64,000 nucleotides of DNA from Ceratorhiza oryzae-sativae (GCA_030998015.1 JARWMV010000070.1:1-64000); one strand, 5' to 3'. Shown: positions 23,932 to 35,470, counted from the stretch's first letter. Program-made: numbers and translations. Notes: generated by a model not told the origin, from the sequence alone.

Positions 23932-25262
23932 AAACCACTCAATTTCAACTGGTTGACTGGGCACAACCTGTGAGAGCTGAAACAGTATGAGGCCAAGAAA
24001 ATCAAATCCATTGCTGCTCTGAAATAAATCAAGTGCAACATGGAACACTCCAACATGTGTCTAATATACAGGTGATCAGTGCATACATGTGTTAGTTAAG
24101 TATCTACTCAGACTGTTTGGACACAGTGAACCTTGAGTTTGGCAATAATATCCTCTTGTTGGAGCTTGTAAAGATGTTGAATATCTTTCAATATTGTGCC
24201 TTGGCTTGGTAAGTACTTCTTGGCATCCTGGTGAAGAAGTTTGAGCAACTAAAGTCACAATTAGCAGTAGCTCAGTATTTCAAGTGATAACATATGTAGT
24301 GATCCTCAATCATCAAAAACAGGCAGGTGCTCTCTGCCATCCAGAGAGCAACATATTCACAGACTTCCTTGTGCATTAATCAACCAGTGCCCCCAGTAAT
24401 GCCAAATTCCACAAGCGTCTTTGCTGATGAATCCTGCCCAGTGCAACACTCCTTGTGTGACTGGAGCAAACCAGTCTCAGTGGAGCCAATATGCTGGCAA
24501 GCGATGAACCCAGTCTTGCACCTATGAGCCTGTATTTAGTACCACACAAATACAACAAGTTAAAATGATACATACACATTGCACTTGTAGCCATAACGCA
24601 TGGCTGTTCTGTTGGGTTTCCACATGATTATCAGGAGCTTGAATCCCTTGTATGTATCCAAACAGGATTCCACTACTTGCTTGTGGCATGCAGCTAAATC
24701 ATAAAAATTATCATGTAGGCAGCAGGTCATTGCAATCCACTAAATGTACTCTTACCTAGCTTGATTTCAAGGTCTCCCTTGGCTTGCCTGAGCTAGGTCT
24801 GGTCATGCTGCTTATCCTTAATCTTTGGTGTGCTAGTATTGGCTCCATTGCTTTGAGAAGGTGTGAGCAATCCTGTTTCCCTCTCAGATTGGGAAGGACT
24901 TGATGGGCAGGTGCTGGTGTTATTGTCTTGTGGATTTTCTGGTCACACTTGCAACACCTGATCTAGTCAGGTAAGTTGAGGTTCAGTGAACAATAAATGG
25001 TGTGAAATGTACCAACAAGAGGGCTGAGATTGCTATCAGCTCTTGCATGTTTCATTGGTTGGTTGCTGCTCCCAGCAATTGCAGGTGGCTGCTTGGAGAT
25101 GATGCAATCATTGTCATCAGAGCTGAGGGCACAAACATTGTGCATCAAAGACAACATTGTACTTGTGAGATCAGGGGGGTGCTGAGATACAGTATGTATC
25201 CAGTCTAGAATGGCAGCTGCACAGGCTGACTCTGGGAGTTGCTGCACATCAGAAAGTTGCAT
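23932..25262 (-). pseudogene. hAT transposase, N-terminal part
   Basis: Minus-strand fragments upstream of the central hAT block. The piece nearest the gypsy junction (23932-24048) contains ALDLFQSSNGFDFLGLILF, which resembles the hAT motif D-x-W-T-S-x-N-x-x-x-F-x-G, and runs on into 16113 and below once the gypsy is removed. Fragments near 24600 (WKPNRTAMRYGYKC) and 24963-25262 are probably the N-terminal region. Introns and decay prevent a single frame. Confidence 0.6.
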
Positions 25263-26783
25263 TTATATGAATTTAATGCACTAGTGACAGGCAAGTTGAA
25301 GTTTGGTCAGGCTGCAAGAAAAAAAAAGGTAAGTCTGCATATAGGTAGCTGAATCACCTAATTTGTTTTACCTGCTGCACACTGCAACATGGACATGTTG
25401 TTGTGTTTCTGAAGATTGTTTATGGTTGGTACCTATGACAATGCCTGACTTTTGCTCAATGCAGGCTCAAACTCTGCTTTTTGTACATATCTTTACATTG
25501 TATTCTGTCCTGCAGGTATGTAGATACACAGTATTTGTTCAGGTACTCATCATGTTCTACATGTCCCAAACATTGCACTAGCATGCCTGCCTTGCATTGT
25601 CTGGCTGATGAGGAATGCCCAGCACTTACACATTCTTGGTTGTTGAACCACAACCTCACCTGGTAAGCTCAAGCACCCACTCTAGCTGGAACCAACTGAC
25701 ATTATTGGATACTCCAGCATGGGCATGCCTTGCAAGCAGATTGAAATGCAGGGAGGACAAGGTCTTAGCCAATTCAACAGCCATTGTTGCCAACTCTCTC
25801 AGTTGCTTGTGGAGCAAGGTATTGAGATATTCATCAGCCACCATGTGTAAGTTGCATTCTGTGCTACAAGGTGTATTGATACACTGTGTAAAAAAGGTGC
25901 TAACATCATTTTCTAGTGCAACCTGTAACCCAAACTTGCCACCTCAAGACACATTTTCTCTGTTCAGCACACCTTGGGAGACAGAGGTGGGCTCACCATT
26001 GCTTTTCTGCAACATAAATCCATCCTTGGCATTTGACCTAAACCCATCCTGGTCACTCTACTTCAATCCTTCCTTGCGTGCTGGAAATCTGAACCCCTTG
26101 CTTCCTTGCAACCTAAACCTCTCCTCATCATCCTCAGATCTTGGCCTTTGCAAGGAAGGCAAAGGTTTCAGCTGCTAGCCAGGTATGTCTACACTACTGC
26201 CTGCTTACTGGATGCTTGCTGATGCTTGTTAAGTTGGTGAAGAGATGCTATGCTGGAGGATCAGGTTTGTTCATTCATCCCACCTCTCTGTGCTCTGGCT
26301 TCCAGCTTCTTAACTCCATTTCTGACTCCCATCCAACTATAATGAACACTTTTCCCTACTTGCTCTAACTACATTTACCTGATGTTTTATCATGGTGATA
26401 TCAATTACTGTTAGAATTCCATACAATGTAGCTACTGAGCCTGAGCAGATTCAATGTCAATATATTAATAACAATGCCTCCTACATCTAATAGTGTGAAA
26501 ACATGCAGATAGATCACTTGTGCAAATTTTGTGCTGTGCATTCTGTACAAGCCTATTTTACTGACTGCTTTCCACCTTTCCACCTGCCCACATAAGTTCC
26601 TGCAATCATGCCCACCTTTCCACCTTCCTCTGAAATGCAGGAAGTTCCTGCATGTGTGGGAATGCCACAGAAATTCTGGCTTCTGGCATGCAGGAGCAAG
26701 TGCAGGATGAAAACATGTTCAAAAGTGCCAAAATCTGGCATGCCAGTGCTGAATTTTGGCAAGTCTTCCACATCACATGCTTA
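25263..26783 (-). other. right part of the hAT element, unassigned frames and subterminal repeats
   Basis: Contains a minus-strand open piece (25656-25844; LNTLLHKQLRELATMAVELA) and another at 25456-25659, possibly one second protein of the element. I do not recognise it. Bases 26590-26780 are rich in TGCAGGA/TCCTGCA motifs and end in the inverted repeat. Confidence 0.4.
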
Positions 26784-27047
26784 GGCTCAGCTTCTTTTTT
26801 TGCTTAGAAATAAAAGCTATAGATGTGGGCTATGCTGAGTGCACTATGTGCTCAGCATTTTTCTCAACATTCAACTCAACATTTAACATCAATGAAATAG
26901 CTGGTAGAAAAAATAGACACAGGAAGATTTCTTAAAGAGCAACTGCTACAGGATGGACTTGTATACTGCATTTTTTGTTTGTGGAGCCTGATTAGCATTC
27001 CATATCTTGATGCAATGTTCAGCAGTGCACCTTGACAAAGCAACATA

Positions 27048-27660
27048 TGTTGAGACCCCTCTGTCTCCTTGTCTCTATTGATTCCTTAAGTAGTGGCTAT
27101 GTTGTCAGTGGTAATTTGCAACGTATATTGATAGTATTTATGTAGTATGTACAGATGATCCCTGTGGTTGACAAGATAAAGCAAGCTGGGGTCCACAGGC
27201 TTGCTTTCAATGAGTTATATACCCTTCAAGGTATGAGTCAGACTGTTCTGTAGTCCACAGTATGCTATAGGTTACATGTGGTGTAAACAATTATTAAGTA
27301 AGTTGCCCTTGGTGTTGTTGTGGCTCTGAATCTTATAGAGCTGCAAGAGGTCCAAGGTTCATGTGATTTGAGTGCTGAGGTCATGTGATAACTTGCTCCT
27401 TGCTCCAAGTTAAAATGGAGAGAATTGCAGAAGCAAGTTAGGCAGCCACCATAAGTGCCAAGGTCATGTGACAAACTTGCTCCTCACTCCAAGTTACAAT
27501 AGAGAGAATTGCAGGAGCAAGTTAGATAACCACTGTAAGCACCAGGATAAGCACCAAGGTCACATGACTATGTTTAAAGCTTGTTTGACTGAGGAGAAAA
27601 TGCTATAAACTATAGGCTAATTCCCTTGTTATGTTATGGCTGTCTGTGCAGGTCATAACA
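27048..27660. mobile_element. solo LTR, family C (copy C3)
   Basis: 613 bp, ends TGTTGAGACC...GGTCATAACA, same orientation as C1 and C2. The flanking 5-mers ACATA and ACCTA differ at one base, consistent with a decayed target duplication. Almost every CACGTG of C2 is changed here (CATGTG or CACATG), so it is an old copy. Confidence 0.82.
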
Positions 27661-27738
27661 ACCTAAAATTGGCCATGTGAAAAAAATGCCTTTTCAACAT
27701 CAAGCCCAATGTGCTTCACTGATTGCCCTTGTGATTTA

Positions 27739-29347
27739 CAGTATGAGACAAAACATCTTCCAAAAAAGTTGGCTCACACTTGAAACACCCATAACTTTGG
27801 ATCAGATGCACACAGATGCATATGAATAACATTGATCAAGAGCATAGTGAATAGGCTACATAACAAATATGAATACATGGTGTTTGGTCAACAAACAGCA
27901 GAGATATAGCTAAAACATGATGCAAGGCACTTGGAAGATGTTTTGTCCCCTGAATACATGCATGATAGAATAATCAAAATCAATATGGGATTGAATCCCC
28001 TTTGGACTTAATGACTAAATCCATATGCTTAGGCATGCTCTCAATCAGTTTTTGACAGTATTCCTCATCAAACCCACACCAGACACTCTTAACCTGATCC
28101 CATAGCTCTAAAATCCCACCTGGGGGAGTCTCATACTTTCCCAGGTGTCTTTTCAATTCTGCCCACATATTCTCAATTGGATTGAGGTCTGGGGACATAG
28201 AGGGCCATTCCATTAGCTCTACACCATGGTGTTTGAACCAATTGAGGCATATATGCACTTTGTGAGAGCTGGCATTATCTTGCTGGAATATCACCTCCCA
28301 TTCTTGGAGCCCCAAGGCTGCAAGACTCTGCAGAAACTTGTTCTCTAAAATGTTGACATAGCCTTCCTTGGTTAAGTTCTGAAGTAACCAACACCCAATC
28401 CCCACTCCCTGCCAACTGAAACACCCCCAAAACATAATAGATCCACCACCAAAATTGGCTGATGGGACCACCAGGTGATTAGACAGGCCCTCTCCCTTGC
28501 ATTTCCAGCCCCAGTGGATGCCATCCAAGCCTAAACAATTGATTTTGGTCTTGTCCAACCATAGAACATGGCACCAGTCCTCAACAGTCCAGTCTTTGTG
28601 AATTTTAGCAAAATTAAGGCAGGCCTCCATGTGTTCAGGTGTAAGCTGTGGTTTTTGTTGCTTCTTTACTGGCACAAGACCTGCTGATTTCAAGGTGTGT
28701 TTGACTGTTTTAAGATGAATTGATTGCCCTGTAAGAGCACATAGTCTCTGGGTTGCCTGGCAGGTTGATACATTGTTGTTATTGGTGACTAGACAGACAG
28801 CATAGCAGGTAGTGCCAGGGCTCAATTTGCAAGGACACCCACCAGCTGACTTGGGAAGGTTTGGGCAGTGCTTCTTGGTAATCTTAGAGATAGTACCAGA
28901 TTTAATAGGCAACCAATCCATGATTTTGGAATGGGTGTGCCCTGCATCTAGAAGAGAAAGCACCAAGTTTAGCCTTTCAGCAGGTAGAGTTTTTGGCATT
29001 GTCAGGAAGGGTATATCCAAGTTAAAAACAGGCCTAATTGAGCTTAAATAGCACTGAGCCCTGATTAAAATATTTCCACTCACATATACATGTGTCCACC
29101 AAACATGTAGGAGTGAATGTACAAAGTCTGAAACAGGGGACAAAACACCTTCCAGACACCCTTGGTCTTGTTTCACCTGCTACTCTGTCAATTCAAGCTC
29201 AGATTCTACACATGTATATGCATTCAAAAGCTCAAACATTGCACTAACCAATAGTATTACAGCCATGTGTGTGCATCCCCTAGTTCCTAAGTTATGTGGG
29301 TTCTAAGTGTGAGCTGACTTTTTTGGAAGATGTTTTGTCTCATACTG
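27739..29347 (-). mobile_element. Tc1/mariner element, apparently intact, CpG-free
   Basis: 1609 bp bounded by TA duplications (27737-27738 and 29348-29349). The terminal inverted repeats begin CAGTATGAGACAAAACATCT; the first 31 bases are identical and similarity extends to roughly 60 bases. The single ORF is open from ATG to stop. Scanning every line, I found no CpG dinucleotide inside the element. Confidence 0.94.
27980..28999 (-). CDS. Tc1 transposase (DD34E), open reading frame intact
   Basis: 339 residues if started at MPKTLPAERLNLVL (28999). The frame stays open upstream to 29176, but this Met gives the usual Tc1 length and a proper N-terminal helix-turn-helix. Residues about 1-110 form the DNA-binding part, with a GHTHSKIMDWLPI helix-turn-helix and a second helical unit. 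The catalytic triad is D in VLWLDKTKIN, D in IFQQDNASSHK and E in DLNPIENMWAELK, with 34 residues between the last two, the Tc1 signature. GGSIMFWGCFS is the conserved strand between. It should cut and paste the element at TA sites in the nucleus. No frameshift or stop is visible, so it could be active. Confidence 0.93.
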   Translation of the reverse strand: MPKTLPAERLNLVLSLLDAGHTHSKIMDWLPIKSGTISKITKKHCPNLPKSAGGCPCKLSPGTTCYAVCLVTNNNNVSTCQATQRLCALTGQSIHLKTVKHTLKSAGLVPVKKQQKPQLTPEHMEACLNFAKIHKDWTVEDWCHVLWLDKTKINCLGLDGIHWGWKCKGEGLSNHLVVPSANFGGGSIMFWGCFSWQGVGIGCWLLQNLTKEGYVNILENKFLQSLAALGLQEWEVIFQQDNASSHKVHICLNWFKHHGVELMEWPSMSPDLNPIENMWAELKRHLGKYETPPGGILELWDQVKSVWCGFDEEYCQKLIESMPKHMDLVIKSKGDSIPY

Positions 29348-29349
29348 TA

Positions 29350-30071
29350 TTTATATTCATTGCAAATGCCAGTGCAATGGGGAATTGCAAGTGGACCAGT
29401 GCAAAGCCAAAATTACTCTGCTTTGGGAAAAAATTGATTCAAGGTAGAAAGATGGTCTCTCCTGTTGAGAGTCAGCACAGCACAATTCTACACAGATAAA
29501 AAAAAAACCTCACTATCATACTCTCCTCCAAGTAGCTTAACCTCTAGAACAAGTCAACACAACATGGTAACTACTGCATGTGATCCATTGCATACACTTT
29601 GCCTTGGTGATAAGTTCTGCAAATCACCACTAGCCAACATTCCTTTAGCTCCAGGTGTGGCAAAGGCAAGCCACTGCAATTGCATGAGTTCAGGAACTCC
29701 ACAGAATAGTGTGCATTTTCTGGATGTCTACTCCAGCTTCATGGTTGACATATCTGCACACATTCTACAAATGATTCACCTGGAAACTTGGCCAAGAGAG
29801 CCTTGTTCAGCTCCATAACATCATTATTTCTAGATGCAAGTACAACTTACTCATGGAAATATTCAGGTTTAGCTTGACCTGGGACATCTAGATCAGGAAA
29901 TGTCTCATTCAGAAGCTGTTCACAACTCTGCACATCCATGTAAGCTGGAAAATGTATAGTCTCAGTGTCAGAGCCAACAACCTGAACAACAACACCAAAC
30001 ACTTGTGAGGTGATGGCAGATCCAAAGGCTACAGGGCCAAGGATCAAGACCACAATGTCTACAAGGGGACA
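29350..30071 (-). other. unassigned region with a conserved coding fragment
   Basis: Minus-strand frame 29847-30070 reads PLVDIVVLILGPVAFGSA, then FGVVVQVVGSDTETIHFP. Its first half matches the fragment at 13430-13530. It is therefore part of a repeated coding sequence, probably another mobile or multicopy gene, which I do not recognise. The rest of the stretch shows nothing. Confidence 0.4.
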
Positions 30072-30522
30072 TGTCAATGGCAACAAGTCAAGTGACAGTG
30101 TGGATGCCTTTGGTCACAGGAGCAGAGCTCAAAGGGACTTGGCAATGATGATGAGGAGGGTAAGGGCAACATTGACACATCACAATGCAGTGAGCAGAGG
30201 GAGAACAAGACTTGTATTGACGAGGTCAAGTTTGTGAGGAGGCCTTGTCAAACTTCACCTGGTTTATATACATTCTTCAAGCCACATCAAAACAAACACA
30301 ACTATACTACAAGTCATATTGCTAAGTGATAGAAGCTGCTGCAGAGCTGCTGAATTTCACATCAAAATTGAAATACATCTTGGTAAGCAGTCTGGAACAT
30401 TGTGTGAGTCAAATGGTACAGTTGTCCCATAAAAGGAAAGTGTGCTTTTGAAAATGCTCTTAAAAAATGTAAAAATTTGAGAAAATATTATATGATGAAT
30501 ATATGTGTGTCAGGTCATGACA
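30072..30522 (-). repeat. 3' LTR of gypsy copy 3
   Basis: About 450 bp, ending TCATGACA next to the polypurine tract. It shares the TATATAAACC box and the AAACTTGACCT start segment of family B but is diverged. The left border (TGTCAATGGCAACAAG) is assigned by similarity and may be off by a few bases. Confidence 0.65.
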
Positions 30523-30547
30523 CTTCCCCCCTTCAAGCTTGAGGGTC

Positions 30548-31534
30548 TCAGGGTTTATTGGGTTGGGCTTTGTGGAAGTTTTCCATCATCTCTGGTGCAT
30601 TGGCTAGGCCTTCATATGTTTGCCAGGTTTGCTCATCATAACCTAACCATTTGACTAGATATTCCACAATGTGTTTCTGTCTATTATGTCTGGAGCCAAT
30701 GATTTGTTCTACCTCATATTCAACATCCCCTTCTGTTGTAACTATAGGGGGTGGTTGAGGCACTTCTTGGTTGAAGGGATCTTCTTTCTTCCAGCTAAGC
30801 AGTGATATATGAAATACTGGGTGTATCTTCATGGTGTGTGGTAGATCCAGTTTGTATGCATGTGTCCCATGTTTTGCAACTGCTTTGAAAGGACCAATTT
30901 GTTTGTTTGACAGTTTCCTTGATGGTCTCTGGGTTCAAATGTTTCATGCATCAAGCCAGACTTTGTTGCCAATCTTGATTGATTCTGGGGCTTTGTGCTT
31001 CCAGTCATAGTATGCCTTCATCAAGTCCTGTGCCATCTCCAGGGCTGAACAGAGTTCATCATAACCCTTCTGCAGCCATTCATCATGTTTGTCTGACAAT
31101 GGTAGAGACTGCTCTGTTTTGTCTCCTACTGCAAATCTAGGGTGAAAACCATAGTTGGCATAGAGAGGGGTTTTGCCTGTGGATGCATTGGTCCCATTGT
31201 TGTAGGCAAACTTGGCCAACAGCAACAGTGATACCCAATCATCTTGTCAGTCTGATACATAGTGCCTGAGGTAGCCTTCCACTACTTGGTTTGCCCTTTC
31301 CAACTGTCCATCAGTCTGTGGATGGTATGCTGTTGAGAAGGACAGCTTGATATCCAGCTGCTTGTATAGCTGCCTTAGGAACTGGGATGCAAAGTTTGGA
31401 CCTTGGTTGGATGTGGTTTTCCTTGGTAGCCCATGTAGTTTCCAGACATATGTGACAAATAGGTTGGCACAGTCTTTTGCTGATGCTTCTGATTGTGTGG
31501 GTATGAAGTGAACCATTTTTGTCAAGCAGTCCAC
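30548..31534 (-). pseudogene. gypsy integrase and chromodomain fragment
   Basis: 31247-31534 carries MDCLTKMVHFIPTQSEASA and HPQTDGQLERANQVVEGY, the second half of the integrase core. 30944-31225 carries KFAYNNGTNASTGKTPLY. 30548-30832 carries the chromodomain (YEVEQIIGSRHN, YLVKWLGYDEQTW). The frames are separated by stops. The integrase is cut at its first catalytic Asp by the LTR at 31536. Confidence 0.88.
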
Positions 31535-31535
31535 T

Positions 31536-32840
31536 TGTTATGGATTACTAACATTTTCTATTATTTTAGTCTGCTCTGCCAACTTCAAATGATGCTTTTG
31601 TAATTTTCTTAAAATTGAATGAATTTGTATGCATCTGAATTTGTACTATTTATGCTTCATTAAACAGTAAAAAATCACCTCTTTCCAACGCATATTTTAT
31701 CATGATTTTATCTTAAGAACTCAGAGAGATACAGAGGTTGCGATGTTTCCTCTTATCAGGAGATATTGATTACAACATTGCACTGCTCATATCTTGGCAA
31801 CCACTTATGCTATCACAGCGATCTTATGCTCTATCAATAGCTAATATTTGGTGGTATCTGCTGCCTGAAGATTGTCATGATCCACCAGATCCTTATGCCA
31901 GAATGGCCTGAAGGTCATTAGAATCTTACTGGACCATCAATCAAGATCTAATGACTCCTGTGAGTCAGGAGAGCTGCCCAAATTGATCCAGAAGCTTCTC
32001 TGACTCACTTTATGACTCACTGAGATGTAGCCTCTGTTCATTACATGTATATACTATGATAATATGATCTACAAGCCAATAGCAGGTCTCAGATGCATCA
32101 ATGCCTTCGATCCACACCCTGTCTTTACTCTTTCATCCTACACTGGGCTAGGGTGTACCCCAAGTATAGCAGTACCCTCTTTTGATGATTGCACTGGCAT
32201 GCTTGCATCTATTTGGCTCTGGAATGCCCTCCTCAGGGTATAAAAGGACCTCCTCTGAGGCCCTTCCAGACCACCCACTCTTACTCAACCCAGACCAGTT
32301 ATTGGTTTCCTTTTCTATTTCTATTTTCTCTTGTCTGTGTGTGATTTCTTATATAACTAGTACTGAGGAATAAAGTACCATATTAGTTATACACTGTCTG
32401 ATTCATTGTATCTTATATACAGAGATATATAAGGATACAATATTGCCTGATTGAGTGTGACATTAAGTACCAGCTATTAGAGGAAATCTAAGTACCTGTA
32501 GCTGATGGAAGCACATGCATTAGGCAGCCCTCCATCTATCCAATAAGCTATTGCTTAATTCTAGTATTAAGATTAGTATCAGTTAGTCCAAGCAGCTAGG
32601 GCTGAACTACATTTAAGATATCTAAGGGAACCTGACCATAGTAGTCTTGCTGTTTATGCCTATAAATTAGTCAGTTTATACTGTGAAATATTAAGACTAC
32701 CTTGAGTGTTACTTGATTGCATTGCAACTACTTTGAGCCTTCTTACTCTAGTCTAAGAAGTATTGAGTACAATTAGAGTATACTAACATATCTACATTTG
32801 CTTAAGCTCTAGATATTCAAGTGTACCCTGACCTGTAACA
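31536..32840 (+). mobile_element. LTR, family A (copy A3), no target duplication
   Basis: 1305 bp in opposite orientation to A1, A2 and A4. Ends TGTTATGGATTACT...ACCTGTAACA. The flanking bases CCACT and CATAT differ, and the sequence to the right is not gypsy, so this is not a simple insertion. Its TATAAAAGG box is at 32239-32247 and AATAAAG at 32369-32375, which fixes sense as plus. It has lost most CpGs kept in A1, A2 and A4, so it is the oldest copy. Confidence 0.88.
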
Positions 32841-34102
32841 CATATTCTGGTGCTGCAGGAGACAGAGATGGTGCAGGAATTGCCCCAGGGGTGCTGGAGT
32901 CCTGGGCAGACTCTTGCAGCTCCTGCATTCCTGCATTCCAGCAGAGTGGCATTCCTGCACCATCACATGACCCCCACCATTTGTAGCATTCAATACACCA
33001 TTAAATGTGCAAAATTCAGTGCATCTCATTAATGTATACATCATGTATTAGAAGTTGAAATTGAGCAAAATTGACATACTTTAGTCTTGGGAAAATAATC
33101 AGGGGTCAGCACAACCACTCATGCTTGCCTAACTAAGTGTTGAACAGGAGCATATACATACCATTTGACTTGTCTTGCTGAGGGGAATTGAATGAGCTCA
33201 CTCACATCCTAATCCAACTCATTTCTGAGGAGATATAAATGATATACAGGGGGTTAGCCCCTGAGCAGCACTACAGGCACTAGTGAAACCAGCCATGGAA
33301 ACTTTGCTCCCCTGTAAGAAATTGATGCGAACCACTGTAGTTATGCTGTTTACCAAAAATCAGCATGATTGGAGCTGTATTAGTGGGTGAAATCCAGGGA
33401 ATGTACCCCCCTGATGCTCAAAATACCCCTTAATTGCCTCTGCACAAGTGCACACTTAACTACAGGTGCTCTAAGCCTCATAGATTGATTCAGAGGCACT
33501 TATTACCCTATTCTATACACCTGGTGTACTCCAAAACAGCACTTTAACAAATTTTCCAACCATGTGCAACAATTCAGCTTGGATGTCACCAGCAACACAT
33601 GGATGGACACCAGTTCATTACAATCCAATGTATGTACTAAATAGATAGGATGCACTTAGGGGTTTTTGAGGTCCAGGAGCATGCCTGGCCTGTTGCCTTG
33701 GTTCCAAAATGCTGTCTTAGACCTGAAATAGTATCTGCACACTTGTAACAATATTTTCTGAGCATTAATCTGCTGCAATATACATGTGAACAATTCTTGT
33801 ACACCATATAGACTACATATTCAGAATCCTCTGAATTATGCACATTTTATGAGCTACTAATAATGTGAATGTAGTGGGTTTCAAGGTGACTGAAATATTG
33901 GCCTTAAGGCTCAAGAACAGAAAACTGTGTGCAATTCAGCAGGTTTAATTTTCTACCAGATGTGCTATATACCATTCAAAAGCTCTCGGTAGCACACATC
34001 TAATAAGCTATCATATAACTTGATGTGACAACATTTGAGCATAATCAGGTGCAGGAGCCCTGGAATTCCAGCAAGCTCCTGCAGCTGCCAGAATTCTGTA
34101 TG
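32841..34102. other. unassigned repeat-like DNA
   Basis: No gene seen. Bases 32845-32990 and 34050-34100 are rich in TGCAGGA/TCCTGCA motifs like the hAT subterminal regions, and 32978 onwards reads CCATCACATG, like the hAT end. This may be a remnant of a related non-autonomous element. Confidence 0.35.
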
Positions 34103-34658
34103 TGTTATGACCTGTCAAACAGACATAACAGAGTAACCAAATATTTTACAGATTTATGGCATTTTTCCTAAAGCAGAACAAGCCATAAACAAGGTCATGT
34201 GACCTTGGTGCTTAACCAGCACTTACGGTGGTTACCCTGAAATCACTCCAGCATTTCTCTCCATTGTTACTTGGAGCAAGGAGCGAGTTGTCACATGATC
34301 TCAGCACTTATGGCAGGATCATGTGACCTCAGCACTTACCCCTTGGACCTTGTGCAGCTCTATAAGATGCAGAGCTGCACAAACTTAGGATAAACAATTA
34401 CCTAACCCATGGTACTATATATAACCTGTACCTACTGCAGATTGAGCTTAAATAATACATCTGCAGCCACTGCAGCCACAGGTATATATAAGGAGGATAA
34501 AGCAAGACTGGGCACCTCAGTTTGCTTTATCTTGTCAACCACCATAGACCATAGCAAACACTGTAACTAGAACTCTCAATACATACTGCATAACATCAAA
34601 CTGTCAATGCAGCCACTACTTAAGTGCTTTGCAAGGAGGCATCCAGAGGGTCACAACA
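34103..34658. mobile_element. solo LTR, family C (copy C4)
   Basis: 556 bp in opposite orientation to C1-C3, ends TGTTATGACCTGTC...GGGTCACAACA, with a perfect target duplication GTATG at 34098-34102 and 34659-34663. A TATATAAGG box reads on the plus strand near 34481. It holds fewer repeat blocks than C2 and few CpGs. Confidence 0.9.
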
Positions 34659-35470
34659 GTATGGAGTCTGGCTACTGGCCTGCTGGAGCCAGAGCTGGAG
34701 CAGGAATCAAGAAAATTGCAAGGAGTCCACCTGCAGGAGGCAGACCCCTGCAAAATTCCATCACAGCATCCTTAGTGAGGCTGCAAGTAAATATTGATTC
34801 ATGCCAATTGCCTAGGATTTGTTTGCCCAGACAGGCAAGTGGACATTTGCACTGATCAAAGAGCAGGAGATTTTTTTGTGTGCCAGGCAGCTAATGGCAA
34901 GCAGCATGCCAATGGTTTGAATGCTGAGGATGCAGCTGATGGTGGGCATGCATCAGGAGCCGTAGTACATTCCAGTGTATGTCTCTTGCTGATGGGGCAA
35001 TGTTCCACAGGTTTGGGATACCCAGTTGATACTGTTGTACAAGTTCAGAGCCTTGTATCTATGGTTGTATTTGCTCTTGGCTCACAATAGATCCAGGAAG
35101 CAGCAGGGAGGGGCAATAGGCTCTGGCACTTCCCAGCTCCAATAGGCTTGTCCCAAATGCCCCAATGTACTACATGTATCTGTTTTGATAAAAGCAATTA
35201 CATGGCTTTTATTGGTTCAAAATTGAGTGATGCTCATCATACGCATGGGTTTAAGGGGTTGGGTATCAATCTTATTCCATGAGCCACTCTTTATTGGTGG
35301 TGCATACAGGTGTTCTGAACCCAGTAGGGCGTTTTTGCATTTTGCAGGATATGCTATAGGTCATGGGAAGAAATACCCAGCATGAATCTCCTGAGAGCTA
35401 TGTTTCAATATATACATTAGGCTGACTCATGGCTTGTGGGGTTGTGATTTAGCTTGCTGCTCTCCAAAAC
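34659..35470. other. unassigned, edge of the repeat compartment
   Basis: Only chance reading frames. TGCAGGA-type motifs continue to about 34770. CpG frequency begins to rise after about 35220. Confidence 0.4.

Larger units (their letters stand above)
13539..26783 (-). mobile_element. hAT DNA transposon, 5.4 kb, split by a gypsy element
   Basis: The terminal inverted repeat TAAGCATGTGATG at 13539-13551 has its reverse complement at 26771-26783. A perfect 8-bp target duplication GGCTCAGC flanks it at 13531-13538 and 26784-26791, the length diagnostic of hAT elements. The transposase is on the minus strand and is cut by the gypsy element at 16119-23926; subtracting that element and its 5-bp duplication leaves about 5,430 bp. 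Both subterminal regions contain repeated TGCAGGA/TCCTGCA motifs that could bind transposase. Almost no CpG remains and the transposase is broken. Confidence 0.88.
30072..31535 (-). mobile_element. Ty3/gypsy chromovirus, copy 3 (3' end only)
   Basis: Minus-strand 3' part of a related but more divergent element: integrase core, integrase C-terminus, chromodomain, polypurine tract (30523-30534) and 3' LTR (30072-30522). Upstream it stops abruptly at a family A LTR at 31536. The missing 5' part is not found beyond that LTR, so the element is truncated or rearranged. Confidence 0.88.

Noticed and set aside
25615..26178. 187-residue plus-strand open frame inside the hAT element
   Set aside because: Low-complexity Ser/Leu/Asn repeats read from subterminal DNA; the minus strand holds the more protein-like frame. 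Treated as chance.
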